Notes: generated by a model not told the origin, from the sequence alone. Positions 1-8,538 are shown, counted from the stretch's first letter. The stretch: 33,153 bases of DNA from SG8-30 sp964406445 (GCA_964406445.1 CAYORU010000040.1:1-33153); one strand, 5' to 3'. A program made the numbers and translations.

Positions 1-1472
1 ACGGTCTCGAGCTCGCCGAGGTTCATGCGGATGCTCGCGTCGCCGTCGATGTCGATGACCAGGCGGTCCGGGTGGGCGAACTGCGCGCCGATCGCCGCCG
101 GCAGCCCGAAGCCCATGGTGCCCATGCTGCCCGAAGTGAGCCACAGCCGCGGCTCGCGGAAATCGAAGTACTGGGCCGCCCACATCTGGTGCTGGCCGAC
201 GCCGGTCGAGATGATCGCCTCGCCCCGGGTCATGCGGTTGATCTCCTCGATCACGTAGTACGGCTGGATCAGTTCGCTCGCGCGGTCGAAGTTCATCGCG
301 TGGGTGCGCTTCAGCTCCTCGCAGCAGGCGTGCCATGCCGACCAGTCGCGGCGGAACCCCGTCGCGCGGCCGTGCTCGAGCAGGGCGACCAGCGCGTCGG
401 CGACCGCGCCGACGTGGCTCAGGTGGACGCGCTTGACCTTGTTGATCTCGGAGGCGTCGATGTCGAGGTGGATGATGTGCTTCGCACCCTTGGCGAACTT
501 CGCCGGCACGCCGGCGACCCGGTCGTCGAAGCGCGCGCCGACCGCGATCAGCAGGTCGCAGTCGTCCACGGCGTAGTTGGCGAAGGCGGCGCCGTGCATG
601 CCGAGCATGCGCATCGACAGCGGCTGGGTGGTGTCGAAGGCCCCGATGCCCATCAGCGTCGTGACCACCGGGATGCCGAACTCCTGCGCGAACTCGCGCA
701 GCGCGCCGGCCGCGTTGCCGTTGACCACGCCGCCGCCCGCGTAGATGAGCGGCCGGCTCGACTCGCCGAGCATGCGGAAGGCGTCGTCGCAGGCGGCGGT
801 CGAGAGCCTCGAGGCGTGAACCTTGGCGAGCCTGCGGCGATAGCCCGGCAGCGGCAACCGCACCGCGCCGTGGAAGCTGCCCTTCCAGTTCTGCACGTCC
901 TTCGGCACGTCGATCACGACCGGGCCTGGCCGACCGGTGCGCGCGACCTCGAAGGCGGTGCGCATGGTCGCCTCGAGCCGGCTCGGGTCGGTGACGAGGA
1001 ACACGTGCTTGGCGACCGAGCCCATGATCGAGGGCACCGGCGCCTCCTGGAACGCGTCCGTGCCGATGGCGGCGGTCGGCACCTGGCCGCAGATCACGAC
1101 GATCGGCACCGAGTCGGCCATGCAGTCGCGGATCGGCGTGACCGTGTTGGTCGCGCCCGGGCCGGATGTCACGAGCGCGACGCCGACCTTGCCGCTCGCG
1201 CGCGCGTAGCCGGCCGCCATGAAGCCCGCGCCCTGCTCGTTCGCGGGGACGATCAACGGCATGCCGGCCTCGCCACGCTCCTGCGCGCGCTGGTTGTGGA
1301 CGAAGACCGCGTCGTAGGTCGGCAGGATCGCGCCGCCCGAGTAACCGAAGATCACGCCGACGCCTTCGTCGGCGAGCACCTGCACGATCATCTCCGCGCC
1401 GGTCATGGACTTGCCGGCAAGGGCGTGCCCGCTGATTCCAGCGGCCTCGAAATGCTCGTTGGCGGCGTTCAC
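1..1472 (-). CDS. ilvB: Acetolactate synthase large subunit (partial, C-terminus beyond left edge)
   Basis: This ThDP-dependent enzyme condenses two pyruvates, or pyruvate with 2-oxobutyrate, in the first common step of branched-chain amino acid synthesis in the cytoplasm. Reverse-strand translation gives the family's N-terminal block (TGAEMIVQVLADEGV), then FGYSGGAILPTYD. The ThDP-site Glu lies in PANEQGAGFMAAGYAR, followed by TSGPGATNTVTPIRDCMADS. The central domain has GARFDDRV and the C-terminal ThDP domain has GSMGTMGFGLPAAIGA and the DIDGDAS metal motif before the window ends. The start is placed at GTG 1472, which has an AAGGG upstream; ATG 1406, 22 codons in, has no visible ribosome site but begins at the conserved block. 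The gene points away from its regulatory subunit, which is unusual. The reading frame is open throughout. Family assignment is very secure; the exact start is less so. Confidence 0.93.
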   Translation of the reverse strand, partial: MNAANEHFEAAGISGHALAGKSMTGAEMIVQVLADEGVGVIFGYSGGAILPTYDAVFVHNQRAQERGEAGMPLIVPANEQGAGFMAAGYARASGKVGVALVTSGPGATNTVTPIRDCMADSVPIVVICGQVPTAAIGTDAFQEAPVPSIMGSVAKHVFLVTDPSRLEATMRTAFEVARTGRPGPVVIDVPKDVQNWKGSFHGAVRLPLPGYRRRLAKVHASRLSTAACDDAFRMLGESSRPLIYAGGGVVNGNAAGALREFAQEFGIPVVTTLMGIGAFDTTQPLSMRMLGMHGAAFANYAVDDCDLLIAVGARFDDRVAGVPAKFAKGAKHIIHLDIDASEINKVKRVHLSHVGAVADALVALLEHGRATGFRRDWSAWHACCEELKRTHAMNFDRASELIQPYYVIEEINRMTRGEAIISTGVGQHQMWAAQYFDFREPRLWLTSGSMGTMGFGLPAAIGAQFAHPDRLVIDIDGDASIRMNLGELET

Positions 1473-1534
1473 GGCCGGACCCTTGCGCGATGATGCAGTG
1501 CAAGAGAGACTAGCAGCGGCCAGAGGCCCCGTCC

Positions 1535-2041
1535 ATGCGTCACATCATCTCGATCCTCCTCCAGAACGAAGCTGGCGCGCTGACGCGCGTGGCGGGCCTG
1601 TTCTCGACGCGCGGCTACAACATCGAATCCCTGTCGGTGGCGCCGACGGACGATCCCTCGGTCTCGCGCCTGACGCTGGTCACGACCGGCGACGACGCGG
1701 TGATCCACCAGATCGTGAGCCAGGTGCAGAAACTGCTCGACGTCGTGCTGGTGGACGACATGACCCGCGGCGAGCACTTCGAGCGCGAGGTGGCGCTGCT
1801 CAAGTTCCGCGTCGGCGAGCGCGGCGTCGACCCGCTGGCGCGGCTGGTCACCGAGGTCGACGGCAAGATCCTCTCCGGCGCGCTGCAGGCCTTCGTCGTC
1901 GCGCTCACGGACAGCGAGGCCGACATCAACCGCTTCATCGGCCAGGCCACGCAGCATGCCGACCTGATCGAGGTGGTCAGGAGCGGCGCGCTCGCCATCG
2001 GCGCCGGCTCGCGCACGCTCCGCCTGCATCCCGCCGCATGA
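1535..2041 (+). CDS. ilvN: Acetolactate synthase small (regulatory) subunit
   Basis: This is the regulatory subunit of acetolactate synthase. It binds the large subunit and mediates valine feedback inhibition. The 168-residue product has an N-terminal ACT domain (about residues 3-77, starting RHIISILLQNEAGALTRVAG and including FSTRGYNIESLSVAPT). A C-terminal ALS_ss_C domain follows (about 85-160, with ALLKFRV and GKILSGALQAFVVALTD). Length matches IlvH/IlvN of other proteobacteria. The start is ATG 1535; a weak purine-rich stretch lies upstream. The gene is transcribed divergently from the large subunit with only 62 bp between the chosen starts, so any promoters must lie in that gap or overlap the coding regions. 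Its stop overlaps the start of the next GNAT gene (ATGA). Confidence 0.95.
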   Translation: MRHIISILLQNEAGALTRVAGLFSTRGYNIESLSVAPTDDPSVSRLTLVTTGDDAVIHQIVSQVQKLLDVVLVDDMTRGEHFEREVALLKFRVGERGVDPLARLVTEVDGKILSGALQAFVVALTDSEADINRFIGQATQHADLIEVVRSGALAIGAGSRTLRLHPAA

Positions 2042-2559
2042 CGCTCGTCGCCGCGACGGCGGCGGACGTCGAGGCGATCGTGGCGCTGGTCGAGTCGGCG
2101 TTCCGCGGCGATTCGAGCCGCGCCGGCTGGACCACCGAGGCGGACCTGCTGGACGGGCGCCGCACCGGGCCGGACGAGATCGGCGCGATCGTGGCCGATC
2201 CCAGGCAGGCGATCCTGCTCGAGCGCGACGAGGCCGGCGGCTTGGTCGCCAGCGTCAACCTGCGCCTCGACGGCGACGCCGCGTGGCTCGGGATGCTCGC
2301 GGTGAGGCCCACGCTGCAGGGCACCGGGCTCGGCCGGCGCGTCGTCGCCGACGCCGAGTCCTTCGCGCGCGACCACTGGGGCGCGCGGTCGATGCGGATG
2401 AAGGTCATCGCGCAGCGCGTCGAGCTGATCGCCTGGTACGAGCGACGCGGCTACCGGCGCACGGGCGAGACCGCGCCGTTCTACTACGGCGATCCGCGCT
2501 TCGGCCTGCCGAAGCGCGACGACCTGTCCTTCGTCGTGCTCGCGCGGCCGCTGGGCTGA
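2038..2559 (+). CDS. GNAT-family N-acetyltransferase
   Basis: The 173-residue product is a single GNAT domain: an N-terminal AATAADVEAIVALVESAF strand-helix, a core strand WLGMLAVRPTLQGTGLGRRVV carrying the acetyl-CoA loop Q-x-x-G-x-G (QGTGLG), and a C-terminal WYERRGYRRTGE motif. It transfers an acetyl group from acetyl-CoA to an unknown amine substrate. The start ATG overlaps the ilvN stop by four bases (ATGA), implying translational coupling. A functional link to branched-chain amino acid synthesis is not evident from the sequence. The product ends with an FVVLARPL strand typical of small-molecule acetyltransferases. Confidence 0.88.
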   Translation: MTLVAATAADVEAIVALVESAFRGDSSRAGWTTEADLLDGRRTGPDEIGAIVADPRQAILLERDEAGGLVASVNLRLDGDAAWLGMLAVRPTLQGTGLGRRVVADAESFARDHWGARSMRMKVIAQRVELIAWYERRGYRRTGETAPFYYGDPRFGLPKRDDLSFVVLARPLG

Positions 2560-2568
2560 GCGGCGCCC

Positions 2569-3906
2569 TCAGCCGGCGAGCAGGGCGCGCACCTGCTGCG
2601 CTGCGCGCAGGCCGGAGAGGTGCGCGCCGTGCAGCGTGCCGTAGGCCGACTGCTCGGTGTGCTCGCCCGCGAAGACGATCGGGCCGACCGGCCGGGTGAG
2701 CAGCGCGCGCGCGCCGAAGCGCCCCGGCACGCAGTGCGAGTAGGCGCCGCGGCTCCACGGGTCCGTGCCCCAGGCCGTCGCCGCGCCCTTGTCGAACTGG
2801 CGCCGCAGGTCGCCGCCGAGCATGCCGGCGAGCTCGCCCAGCGCATGCTCGATCGCCGCCGCCTCGCCCGCCGCCTCGAGCTCCTGCGCGAACGCGCCGG
2901 CCGCGTGGCCGACGCAGACGTTGGCGCCTCCCAGCCGCGTGAGGTAGCTCAAGCCGCGGCCGTCGCTGCGGCGCGCGCGAAGCAGCTCGGCCGCCTCGCC
3001 GGGAAACACGTTGCGCTTGAAGCGCAGCGCGACCTTGTTCATGAGCCCGAGCGGCAGGTCGTGGTGCGCCTGCAGGACCTCCGCGGGCAGCGCCGGCGCG
3101 AAGACGAGGGCGCCCTGCGCGACCACCGGCGACGGGACCGCCACCACGCAGGTCCGCGCCGCGAGCGCGCCCGCGGGAGTGTCGAGCTCGACGCCGTTTC
3201 TCGTCCAGCGCACGCGCCTGACCGGCGTGGAGGTGCTGACGCGCAGTCCGCGCGCATAGTGCGTGAGCAGCGCGCCGTAGCCGCGCGGAATGACGAGATC
3301 GTCGCCCCTGGCGACGAACTGGAACTGGTCCAGGGCCGAGAAGTTCGACGGCTCGACGCCCTCCCAGGCGGTCATGGACGCCAGCGCCATCGGGTACCAG
3401 GGATCGGCGCGCGTCGCCTGCGTCAGCGCCTGGTCGGCGGCGATGTCGAGCCCGCGGCGTCCGGCGGCGACGATCTCGGCGCGCATGCGCTCCTGCAGGC
3501 GGTCGAGGGCCGAGGTCGCGCGCGGCGACATCCTGCCGCTGCCATCGTAGATGTGCCGGGGCAGGCGATCCGGCTGGACCTCGAAGCCGTTGGCGCGCGC
3601 GTAGGCGACCCAGGGGTTGACCTCGGAAGCGTGCAGCCACGAGCAGCCGCGGTCCCAGGCGACGCCGACGCTGGAGTCGTCGGTGAACGCGCGCCCGCCG
3701 ATGCGGCCGCGTGCCTCGAGCAGCGCCACGCGCAGCCCGGCCGCGGTCAGCTCGCGCGCAGCGGTGAGGCCCGCACCGCCGGCACCGATGATCGCCACGT
3801 CGATGCCGGCCGGCTGCGCGGCGAGCCGCCGCGGCAGCGCGAGCGCCGCGGCGCCGGCGCCGAGGCCTAGGAGGAGACGGCGCCTGGATCCTGAGAAGGG
3901 CCTCAT
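2569..3906 (-). CDS. Flavin-containing amine oxidase with Tat signal
   Basis: This is an FAD-dependent amine (polyamine or monoamine oxidase-like) oxidoreductase of 445 residues. The N-terminus carries a twin-arginine export signal (SRRRLLLG followed by a hydrophobic, Ala-rich stretch, about residues 6-30), so the folded flavoprotein is probably exported. A Rossmann FAD-binding segment (VAIIGAGGAGLTAARELTAAG) and the GRIGGRAF motif follow. The C-terminal FAD-contact region reads VFAGEHTEQSAYGTLHGA, as in amine oxidases. The ATG start at 3906 sits inside the stop of the upstream thioesterase (TCAT on the plus strand), so the two genes are co-translated. The substrate is not predictable. The gene converges with the GNAT gene at 2559, leaving 9 bp between stops. 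Confidence 0.9.
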   Translation of the reverse strand: MRPFSGSRRRLLLGLGAGAAALALPRRLAAQPAGIDVAIIGAGGAGLTAARELTAAGLRVALLEARGRIGGRAFTDDSSVGVAWDRGCSWLHASEVNPWVAYARANGFEVQPDRLPRHIYDGSGRMSPRATSALDRLQERMRAEIVAAGRRGLDIAADQALTQATRADPWYPMALASMTAWEGVEPSNFSALDQFQFVARGDDLVIPRGYGALLTHYARGLRVSTSTPVRRVRWTRNGVELDTPAGALAARTCVVAVPSPVVAQGALVFAPALPAEVLQAHHDLPLGLMNKVALRFKRNVFPGEAAELLRARRSDGRGLSYLTRLGGANVCVGHAAGAFAQELEAAGEAAAIEHALGELAGMLGGDLRRQFDKGAATAWGTDPWSRGAYSHCVPGRFGARALLTRPVGPIVFAGEHTEQSAYGTLHGAHLSGLRAAQQVRALLAG

Positions 3907-4364
3907 GCCGCGCCCGCCTTCGCGCCGAGCCGGGCGAGCAACGCGGCGCGGACCAGCGCCGGCACCGGCACGACCTTGCGCGTCGCGGCGTCGACGTACA
4001 CGTGCACGAAGCGCCCGACGGCCGCCGCCTCCGCGTCGTCGCCCCGGAACAGGCCGATGCGGTAGATCACGCTCGAGTTGCCGAGGCGCTCGAGCGACAG
4101 GCCCGCGTGGACGACGTCGGGGAACGACAGCTCGCGCAGGAAGCGGCAGCTGGTCTCCGCCACGATGCCGATCGCCGGCAGCTCGCGGATGTCGGTGCCG
4201 CAGGCCTCGATGAGCCAGCCGTTCACGGCGGTGTCGAAGAAGGAGTAGTACGCGACGTTGTTGACGTGGCCGTAGTGGTCGTTGTCCATCCACCGCGTCG
4301 GGATCGCGCGCAGCACCGGGTAGGCGTCGCGCCCGGTCGCGAGCGGCGGGGGTCGGATCTCCAT
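3903..4364 (-). CDS. Acyl-CoA thioesterase, 4HBT hot-dog family
   Basis: The 153-residue product is a single hot-dog domain of the 4-hydroxybenzoyl-CoA thioesterase type, expected to hydrolyse acyl-CoA thioesters in the cytoplasm. The signature TRWMDNDHYGHVNNVAYYSFFDTA (about residues 22-46) contains the Asp and the HVNN motif typical of YbgC/FadM-like enzymes. The later strand SCRFLRELSFPDVV is also characteristic. The chosen ATG at 4364 precedes the conserved domain by about 20 residues. Earlier codons in the same frame extend into the alcohol dehydrogenase region and have no support. It is the first gene of a two-gene unit with the amine oxidase. Divergent from the alcohol dehydrogenase, with 69 bp between starts. 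Confidence 0.9.
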   Translation of the reverse strand: MEIRPPPLATGRDAYPVLRAIPTRWMDNDHYGHVNNVAYYSFFDTAVNGWLIEACGTDIRELPAIGIVAETSCRFLRELSFPDVVHAGLSLERLGNSSVIYRIGLFRGDDAEAAAVGRFVHVYVDAATRKVVPVPALVRAALLARLGAKAGAA

Positions 4365-4433
4365 GCGATAATCCCTCGAACGGCGTCGCGCCGCGCCAGG
4401 CGCGAGCATACCCCGAGGATTCCGGCCGCCGCC

Positions 4434-5558
4434 ATGAAGACACGCGCTGCGATCCTCGTCGAATCCGGCCGCCCCCGCCCGTATCGCGACTCGCGCCCGC
4501 TCGAGGTCGGCCAGGTCGACCTCGACCCGCCGGGCCCGGGCGAGGTGCTGCTCGAGATGCGCGCAGCGGGGCTCTGCCATTCCGACCTGTCTGTCATCGA
4601 CGGCGTTCGGCCGCGACCGCTGCCCATGGCGCTCGGCCACGAGGGTGCCGGCGTGGTAGCCGCGATAGGGCCCGGAGTCGTCTCGCTGGCGCCCGGCGAT
4701 CACGTGGTGACGGCGTTCGTGGCTGCCTGCGGCCATTGCGCGCCCTGCGCCCGCGGCCGGCCCGCGCTGTGCGAGCCGGGCATGGCCGCGAACGTGGCCG
4801 GCACGCTGCTGTCCGGGGCGCGGCGACTGCACCGCGACAAACCCGTCAACCACCATCTCGGCGTGTCGGCCTTCGCCGAGCACGCCGTCGTCGCCGAGCA
4901 GTCCTGCGTGAAGGTGCCGCGCGACCTGCCCTTCGCCGAGGCCGCGGTGTTCGGCTGCGCGGTGCTCACCGGCGTCGGCGCCGTCATGAACACGGCCGCG
5001 CTGCCCCAGGGGGCCTCGGTCGCCGTGGTCGGCCTCGGCGGCGTCGGGCTGGCGGCGCTGCTCGGCGCGCGCCGCATCGCCGCGACGCCCCTCGTCGCCG
5101 TGGACCTGAACGCCGGCAAGCGCGCGCTCGCGCTCGAGCTCGGCGCGACCCATGCCTTCGACGCGGCCGACCCGGACTGCGCGGCGCGCATCCGCGAGGC
5201 GACCGGCGGCGGCGTCGAGTTCGCCTTCGAGATGGCCGGCGCCGTGCCAGCGCTCGAGCTCGCCTGGGCCGCCTGCGCACGCGGCGGTACCGTGGTGTCC
5301 GCCGGCCTGTCGCACCCGGATCGGACCTTCGCGCTGCGCCACGTCACGCTCGTCGCCGAGGAGCGCACGCTGAAGGGCAGCTACCTCGGCAGCGCCGTCC
5401 CGGCGCGGGATATCCCGCGTTACGTCGACTGGTACCTCCGGGGCGAGCTGCCGGTGGACCGCCTCCTGTCGGAGCGCATCGCGCTCGACGACGTCAACGA
5501 CGGGTTCGACCGCCTCGCCGAAGGCCGCACGGTCCGGCAGGTGATCGAGTTCGGCTGA
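4434..5558 (+). CDS. Zinc-dependent alcohol dehydrogenase (MDR superfamily)
   Basis: This medium-chain dehydrogenase/reductase of 374 residues should oxidise alcohols or reduce aldehydes with NAD(P). Catalytic zinc ligands are visible in GLCHSDLSV and in the GHEGAGVV motif. The structural-zinc lobe has four cysteines in CGHCAPCARGRPALC (about residues 98-113). The cofactor Rossmann motif is VAVVGLGGVGLAALLGA, and a downstream acidic residue in VAVDLNAGK suggests NAD preference. ATG 4434 starts directly at the conserved N-terminus. The gene is followed closely by the CIA30-domain gene (7 bp), probably co-transcribed. Long-chain or class-III-like substrate specificity cannot be assigned. Confidence 0.92.
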   Translation: MKTRAAILVESGRPRPYRDSRPLEVGQVDLDPPGPGEVLLEMRAAGLCHSDLSVIDGVRPRPLPMALGHEGAGVVAAIGPGVVSLAPGDHVVTAFVAACGHCAPCARGRPALCEPGMAANVAGTLLSGARRLHRDKPVNHHLGVSAFAEHAVVAEQSCVKVPRDLPFAEAAVFGCAVLTGVGAVMNTAALPQGASVAVVGLGGVGLAALLGARRIAATPLVAVDLNAGKRALALELGATHAFDAADPDCAARIREATGGGVEFAFEMAGAVPALELAWAACARGGTVVSAGLSHPDRTFALRHVTLVAEERTLKGSYLGSAVPARDIPRYVDWYLRGELPVDRLLSERIALDDVNDGFDRLAEGRTVRQVIEFG

Positions 5559-5565
5559 GGCGCGC

Positions 5566-6078
5566 GTGACCATGGACGAGGTCAGGCGGCTGCTCGACTT
5601 CGACACGCCCGCCGAGGTGGCGCTGTTCTCGCCGGTGGACGACCGGGTGATGGGCGGCGTCTCGCACAGCCGCTTCGAGCCCGGTGCGCCCGGCCTCGCC
5701 GTGTTCCATGGCGTCGTGTCGCTCGAGAATGGTGGCGGCTTCGCCTCGGTGCGCAGCCAAACCCGCGACTGGGGCATCGGTGCGGCAGCCGCCTTCGTGC
5801 TGCGCGTGCGCGGCGACGGGCGGCGCTATCGGTTCAACCTGCGTACGGCCGGCGGCCCCGACTCTTTTCGTTTCGAGGGCCCGGTCGAGCCGCCCGCGTC
5901 CGCGTGGACGCTCGTCGAGGTGCCGGTCGCCGCGATGACCGCCAAGGCCTTCGGGCGGCGGCTGCCGCTCGTCGCCGCGCCGGATCCCACGCGGGTGCGC
6001 TCGCTCGGCTTCATGATCTCCAACAAGCAGGCCGGCCCGTTCCGGCTGGAGATCGACTGGATCGGCTGGCGGGAATGA
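5566..6078 (+). CDS. CIA30-domain protein
   Basis: The product (170 residues) resembles the complex I intermediate-associated protein 30 domain, a galactose-binding-like jelly roll. In eukaryotes CIA30 acts in complex I assembly; the bacterial relatives have no established role. Diagnostic stretches are the start LLDFDTPAEVALFSPVDDRVMGG, then HGVVSLENGGGFASVRS, FNLRTAGGPDSFRFE and the C-terminal SLGFMISNKQAGPFRLEIDWI. The annotated GTG start and an ATG two codons later (5572) are both possible. No signal peptide is seen, so the protein is probably cytoplasmic. It follows the alcohol dehydrogenase and ends just before the repeat cluster. Confidence 0.85.
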   Translation: MTMDEVRRLLDFDTPAEVALFSPVDDRVMGGVSHSRFEPGAPGLAVFHGVVSLENGGGFASVRSQTRDWGIGAAAAFVLRVRGDGRRYRFNLRTAGGPDSFRFEGPVEPPASAWTLVEVPVAAMTAKAFGRRLPLVAAPDPTRVRSLGFMISNKQAGPFRLEIDWIGWRE

Positions 6079-6079
6079 C

Positions 6080-6256
6080 AAACTCCAGGGGACATTCACT
6101 TCGAGTTTCCCGCTCCCTGCCGCGTAACACCATCTGAAATAAAGGGGACATTCACTTGGAGTTTGTCCTTGGAAACTACAGGGGACATTCCCTTGGAGTT
6201 TTCCGGCCAGATTGTCTCGTTCGGCGCGGATCGGGAAACTCCAAGCGAATGTCCCC
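6080..6256. repeat. Cluster of four 21-nt GGGGACATTC repeats (three direct, one inverted)
   Basis: Direct copies of GGGGACATTC-(A/C)CTTSGAGTTT lie at 6088-6108, 6144-6164 and 6181-6201. An inverted copy lies at 6236-6256. Copy 3 and the inverted copy can pair over about 21 nt to form a hairpin with a roughly 34-nt loop. Copy 1 is also flanked on its left by AAACTCC, so the unit itself has inverted ends. Similar repeats are common in gammaproteobacteria near REP-associated (RAYT, Y1-type) transposases, although none is seen here. The cluster lies between the convergent CIA30 and MFS genes and could act as a transcription boundary. Confidence 0.8.
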
Positions 6257-6287
6257 TCTAGTTTATCTTCTCAAATTCTCCCCTCTC

Positions 6288-7520
6288 TCAAGCATGCGGC
6301 TGGTCGCCCTTGTGCGAGCGCCGGAGTAGCCAGACCACGGGCAGCAGCAGCAGCGCGGCCGCCACGAAGGGGGCTGAGTGCCCGACGCCCGAGTAGATCG
6401 CGCCGCTCGACGCGGGCCCGACGATGCGCCCGGCCGCGGAGGCCGCCTGCATCGCACCGAGGGCAGCGCCCTTGCCGCGCGGCTCGGCCTCGAGGGTCAC
6501 GAGGCTCGAGGCGGTGGTATTGAAGCTCGCGTGTCCCGCGGAAAACGCCAGCGCGCCGATCAGCGCGGTGACCGGGTCCGCGGCGAGCGCGAGCATCGTG
6601 AAGCCGATGCCATGCGCGAGCGCGGAGGCATAGAGCACGCGCTTCTCTCCGAGGCGCCGCACCAGCGGCCCGACGAGGCCGCCCTGCACGGTCACGCCGA
6701 CCACGCCCATGAGGAAATAGAGGATGCCGACGTCCCGCGGCGTGAGCCCCAGGACGTCCGCGCCCCAGATCGGAATGATCGTCTGCAGGATCGTTCCGCA
6801 GATGCCGATGAGGAACACCGCGGTGATCACCGCGCGCAGCACCGCGTGATCGGCCACCGACGCGAACGGCGAGAGCAGCACGCGTCTTGCGGCGCCTATC
6901 GCGCCGTCGACACGCGCTGGCGCCGCGGCCTCGCGCAGCGACCACGGCCGGCGCTCGGATGCTTCGAGGCTCTCGGGCAGGAACAGCCACGTGCCCAAGG
7001 CGGCGAGCGCCGACAGGCCCGCCGCGACCATCGCCGGCAGCGCGAAGTTCATGGTCTCGGGATCGGTGCCGCCGAGCAGGCCGCCGATCACCGGACCGAG
7101 CATGAAGCCGAGGCCGAAGGCAGCGCCTATCGTGCCGAGGCCCCTGGCGCGGTTCTCCGGCGTCGTGACGTCGGCGACGTAGGCGAAGGCCGCGGAAATG
7201 TTGCCGGCCATCATTCCCGAGAACGCCCGCGAGGCGATGAGCATGGCGAGGGAGCCGGCGAGCCCCAGCCAGACGTACCCCGCGACCGACCCGAGCATGC
7301 TCACGAACAGCACCGGGCGGCGGCCGAAGGCGTCGCTAGCACGGCCCCACAGCGGCGCTGCGACCACCTGCGCCAGCGAGTAGATGCCCGCGCCGCCGAA
7401 GGTGATGAGCCAGGGATCGGCGCCGAGTCGCTCTGCGACGAACGGGAACAGCGGGATGATGATGCCGAAGCCGAGCAGGTCGACGAAGACGATCAGGAAC
7501 AGCGTCGGCAGCGGCTTCAT
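6288..7520 (-). CDS. MFS drug/metabolite exporter, TetA-like (DHA1 family)
   Basis: The 410-residue protein is a 12-helix major facilitator. The first helix reads LPTLFLIVFVDLLGFGIIIP, matching TetA-type proton antiporters. Motif A between helices 2 and 3 is present as GRASDAFGRRPVLF. The helix 5 segment GAAFGLGFMLGPVIGGLLGG corresponds to the antiporter motif C. It should export a small molecule across the inner membrane by proton exchange; the substrate is unknown. ATG 7520 begins right before helix 1. It follows the quinone oxidoreductase by 43 bp on the same strand and ends beside the repeat cluster. Confidence 0.92.
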   Translation of the reverse strand: MKPLPTLFLIVFVDLLGFGIIIPLFPFVAERLGADPWLITFGGAGIYSLAQVVAAPLWGRASDAFGRRPVLFVSMLGSVAGYVWLGLAGSLAMLIASRAFSGMMAGNISAAFAYVADVTTPENRARGLGTIGAAFGLGFMLGPVIGGLLGGTDPETMNFALPAMVAAGLSALAALGTWLFLPESLEASERRPWSLREAAAPARVDGAIGAARRVLLSPFASVADHAVLRAVITAVFLIGICGTILQTIIPIWGADVLGLTPRDVGILYFLMGVVGVTVQGGLVGPLVRRLGEKRVLYASALAHGIGFTMLALAADPVTALIGALAFSAGHASFNTTASSLVTLEAEPRGKGAALGAMQAASAAGRIVGPASSGAIYSGVGHSAPFVAAALLLLPVVWLLRRSHKGDQPHA

Positions 7521-7563
7521 CCGCTCGTTCCGGGGCAGGGGGCGGGGGCGCGGGCGGCGCGGG

Positions 7564-8538
7564 TCAGGGCACGAGCACGGTCGAGCCGGTCGTGCGGCGC
7601 GCTTCGAGTTCGCGATGCGCCGCCGCCGCGTCGGCGAGCGCGAAGGTCTGGCCAATGCGCACCCTGACGACGCCGCTGCCGATCACCTCGAAGAGCTCGG
7701 CCGAGGCGCGCTCGAGCTCGCGGCGCGTCGCGATGTAGTGGAACAGCGTCGGCCGCGTGAGAAACAGCGAGCCGCGCTTCGACAGCTCGAGCGGGGCGAA
7801 GGGCGGCACCGGGCCGGAGGCGTTGCCGAAGGTCACCATCAGTCCGCGCGGCCGCAGGCAGTCGAGCGAGGCCGTGAAGGTGTCGCGGCCGACCGAATCG
7901 TAGACGACCGGCACGCCGCGTCCTTTCGTGACTCCCCGCACCCGCGCGACGAGATCGGGCTGATCCTGCAGCAGGACGTGGTGGGCGCCGTGCTCGCGCG
8001 CGACTTCCGCCTTGCGCTCGCTGCCGACGATCGCGATGACTTCGGCGCCGAGGTGCCTCGCCCACTGCACCGCGAGGAGGCCCACGCCGCCGGCCGCGGC
8101 ATGGATCACCACCGGGTCGCGGCGCTTCACGCGGTAGGTGCTTCGCAGCAGATACTGCGCGGTCAGGCCCTTGAGCATCGACGCGGCCGCCTGCGCGTCG
8201 GTCACCTCCGGCGGGATCTTCACCAGCCGCGCCGCCGGCACGACCCGCTCGTCGACGTAGGCGCCGGGCACATGCAGCACGTAGGCCACGCGGTCGCCCT
8301 CCGCCAGTCCGCGCACGCCGCGCCCGAGCTGCGTGACGATGCCGGCGGCCTCGCGGCCGAGGATGATCGGCAGCGGCGCCGGGTACAGGCCGGTGCGGTC
8401 GTAGACGTCGATGAAGTTGAGGCCGATCGCGGTGTGCCGGACGCGCACCTCGCCGCGCCCCGGCGTGGCGACGTCGACCGGCTCGTAGGCCAGCACTTCC
8501 GGCCCGCCGTGCTGGTGGATGCGAACGCCGTGGATCAT
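7564..8538 (-). CDS. qor: NADPH:quinone oxidoreductase (zeta-crystallin-like MDR)
   Basis: A 324-residue zinc-free MDR enzyme predicted to carry out NADPH-dependent reduction of quinones or enones. The N-terminus (IHQHGGPEVLAYEPVDV) and GLNFIDVYDRTGLYP are hallmark QOR sequences. The nucleotide-binding motif is HAAAGGVGLLAVQWARHLGA, and YDSVGRDTF and GLMVTFGNASGPV follow as in the family. The cysteine zinc ligands of alcohol dehydrogenases are absent. The ATG start at 8538 fits the usual QOR N-terminus. It lies 57 bp downstream of the ferredoxin gene on the same strand and 43 bp upstream of the MFS gene, so a PII-ferredoxin-qor-MFS transcript is plausible. Confidence 0.92.
   Translation of the reverse strand: MIHGVRIHQHGGPEVLAYEPVDVATPGRGEVRVRHTAIGLNFIDVYDRTGLYPAPLPIILGREAAGIVTQLGRGVRGLAEGDRVAYVLHVPGAYVDERVVPAARLVKIPPEVTDAQAAASMLKGLTAQYLLRSTYRVKRRDPVVIHAAAGGVGLLAVQWARHLGAEVIAIVGSERKAEVAREHGAHHVLLQDQPDLVARVRGVTKGRGVPVVYDSVGRDTFTASLDCLRPRGLMVTFGNASGPVPPFAPLELSKRGSLFLTRPTLFHYIATRRELERASAELFEVIGSGVVRVRIGQTFALADAAAAHRELEARRTTGSTVLVP

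Noticed and set aside
72..1493. 473-residue plus-strand open frame over the acetolactate synthase region
   Set aside because: It is a shadow of the minus-strand ilvB frame: Arg/Ala/His-rich low-complexity product with no family features, while the reverse strand gives a textbook enzyme.
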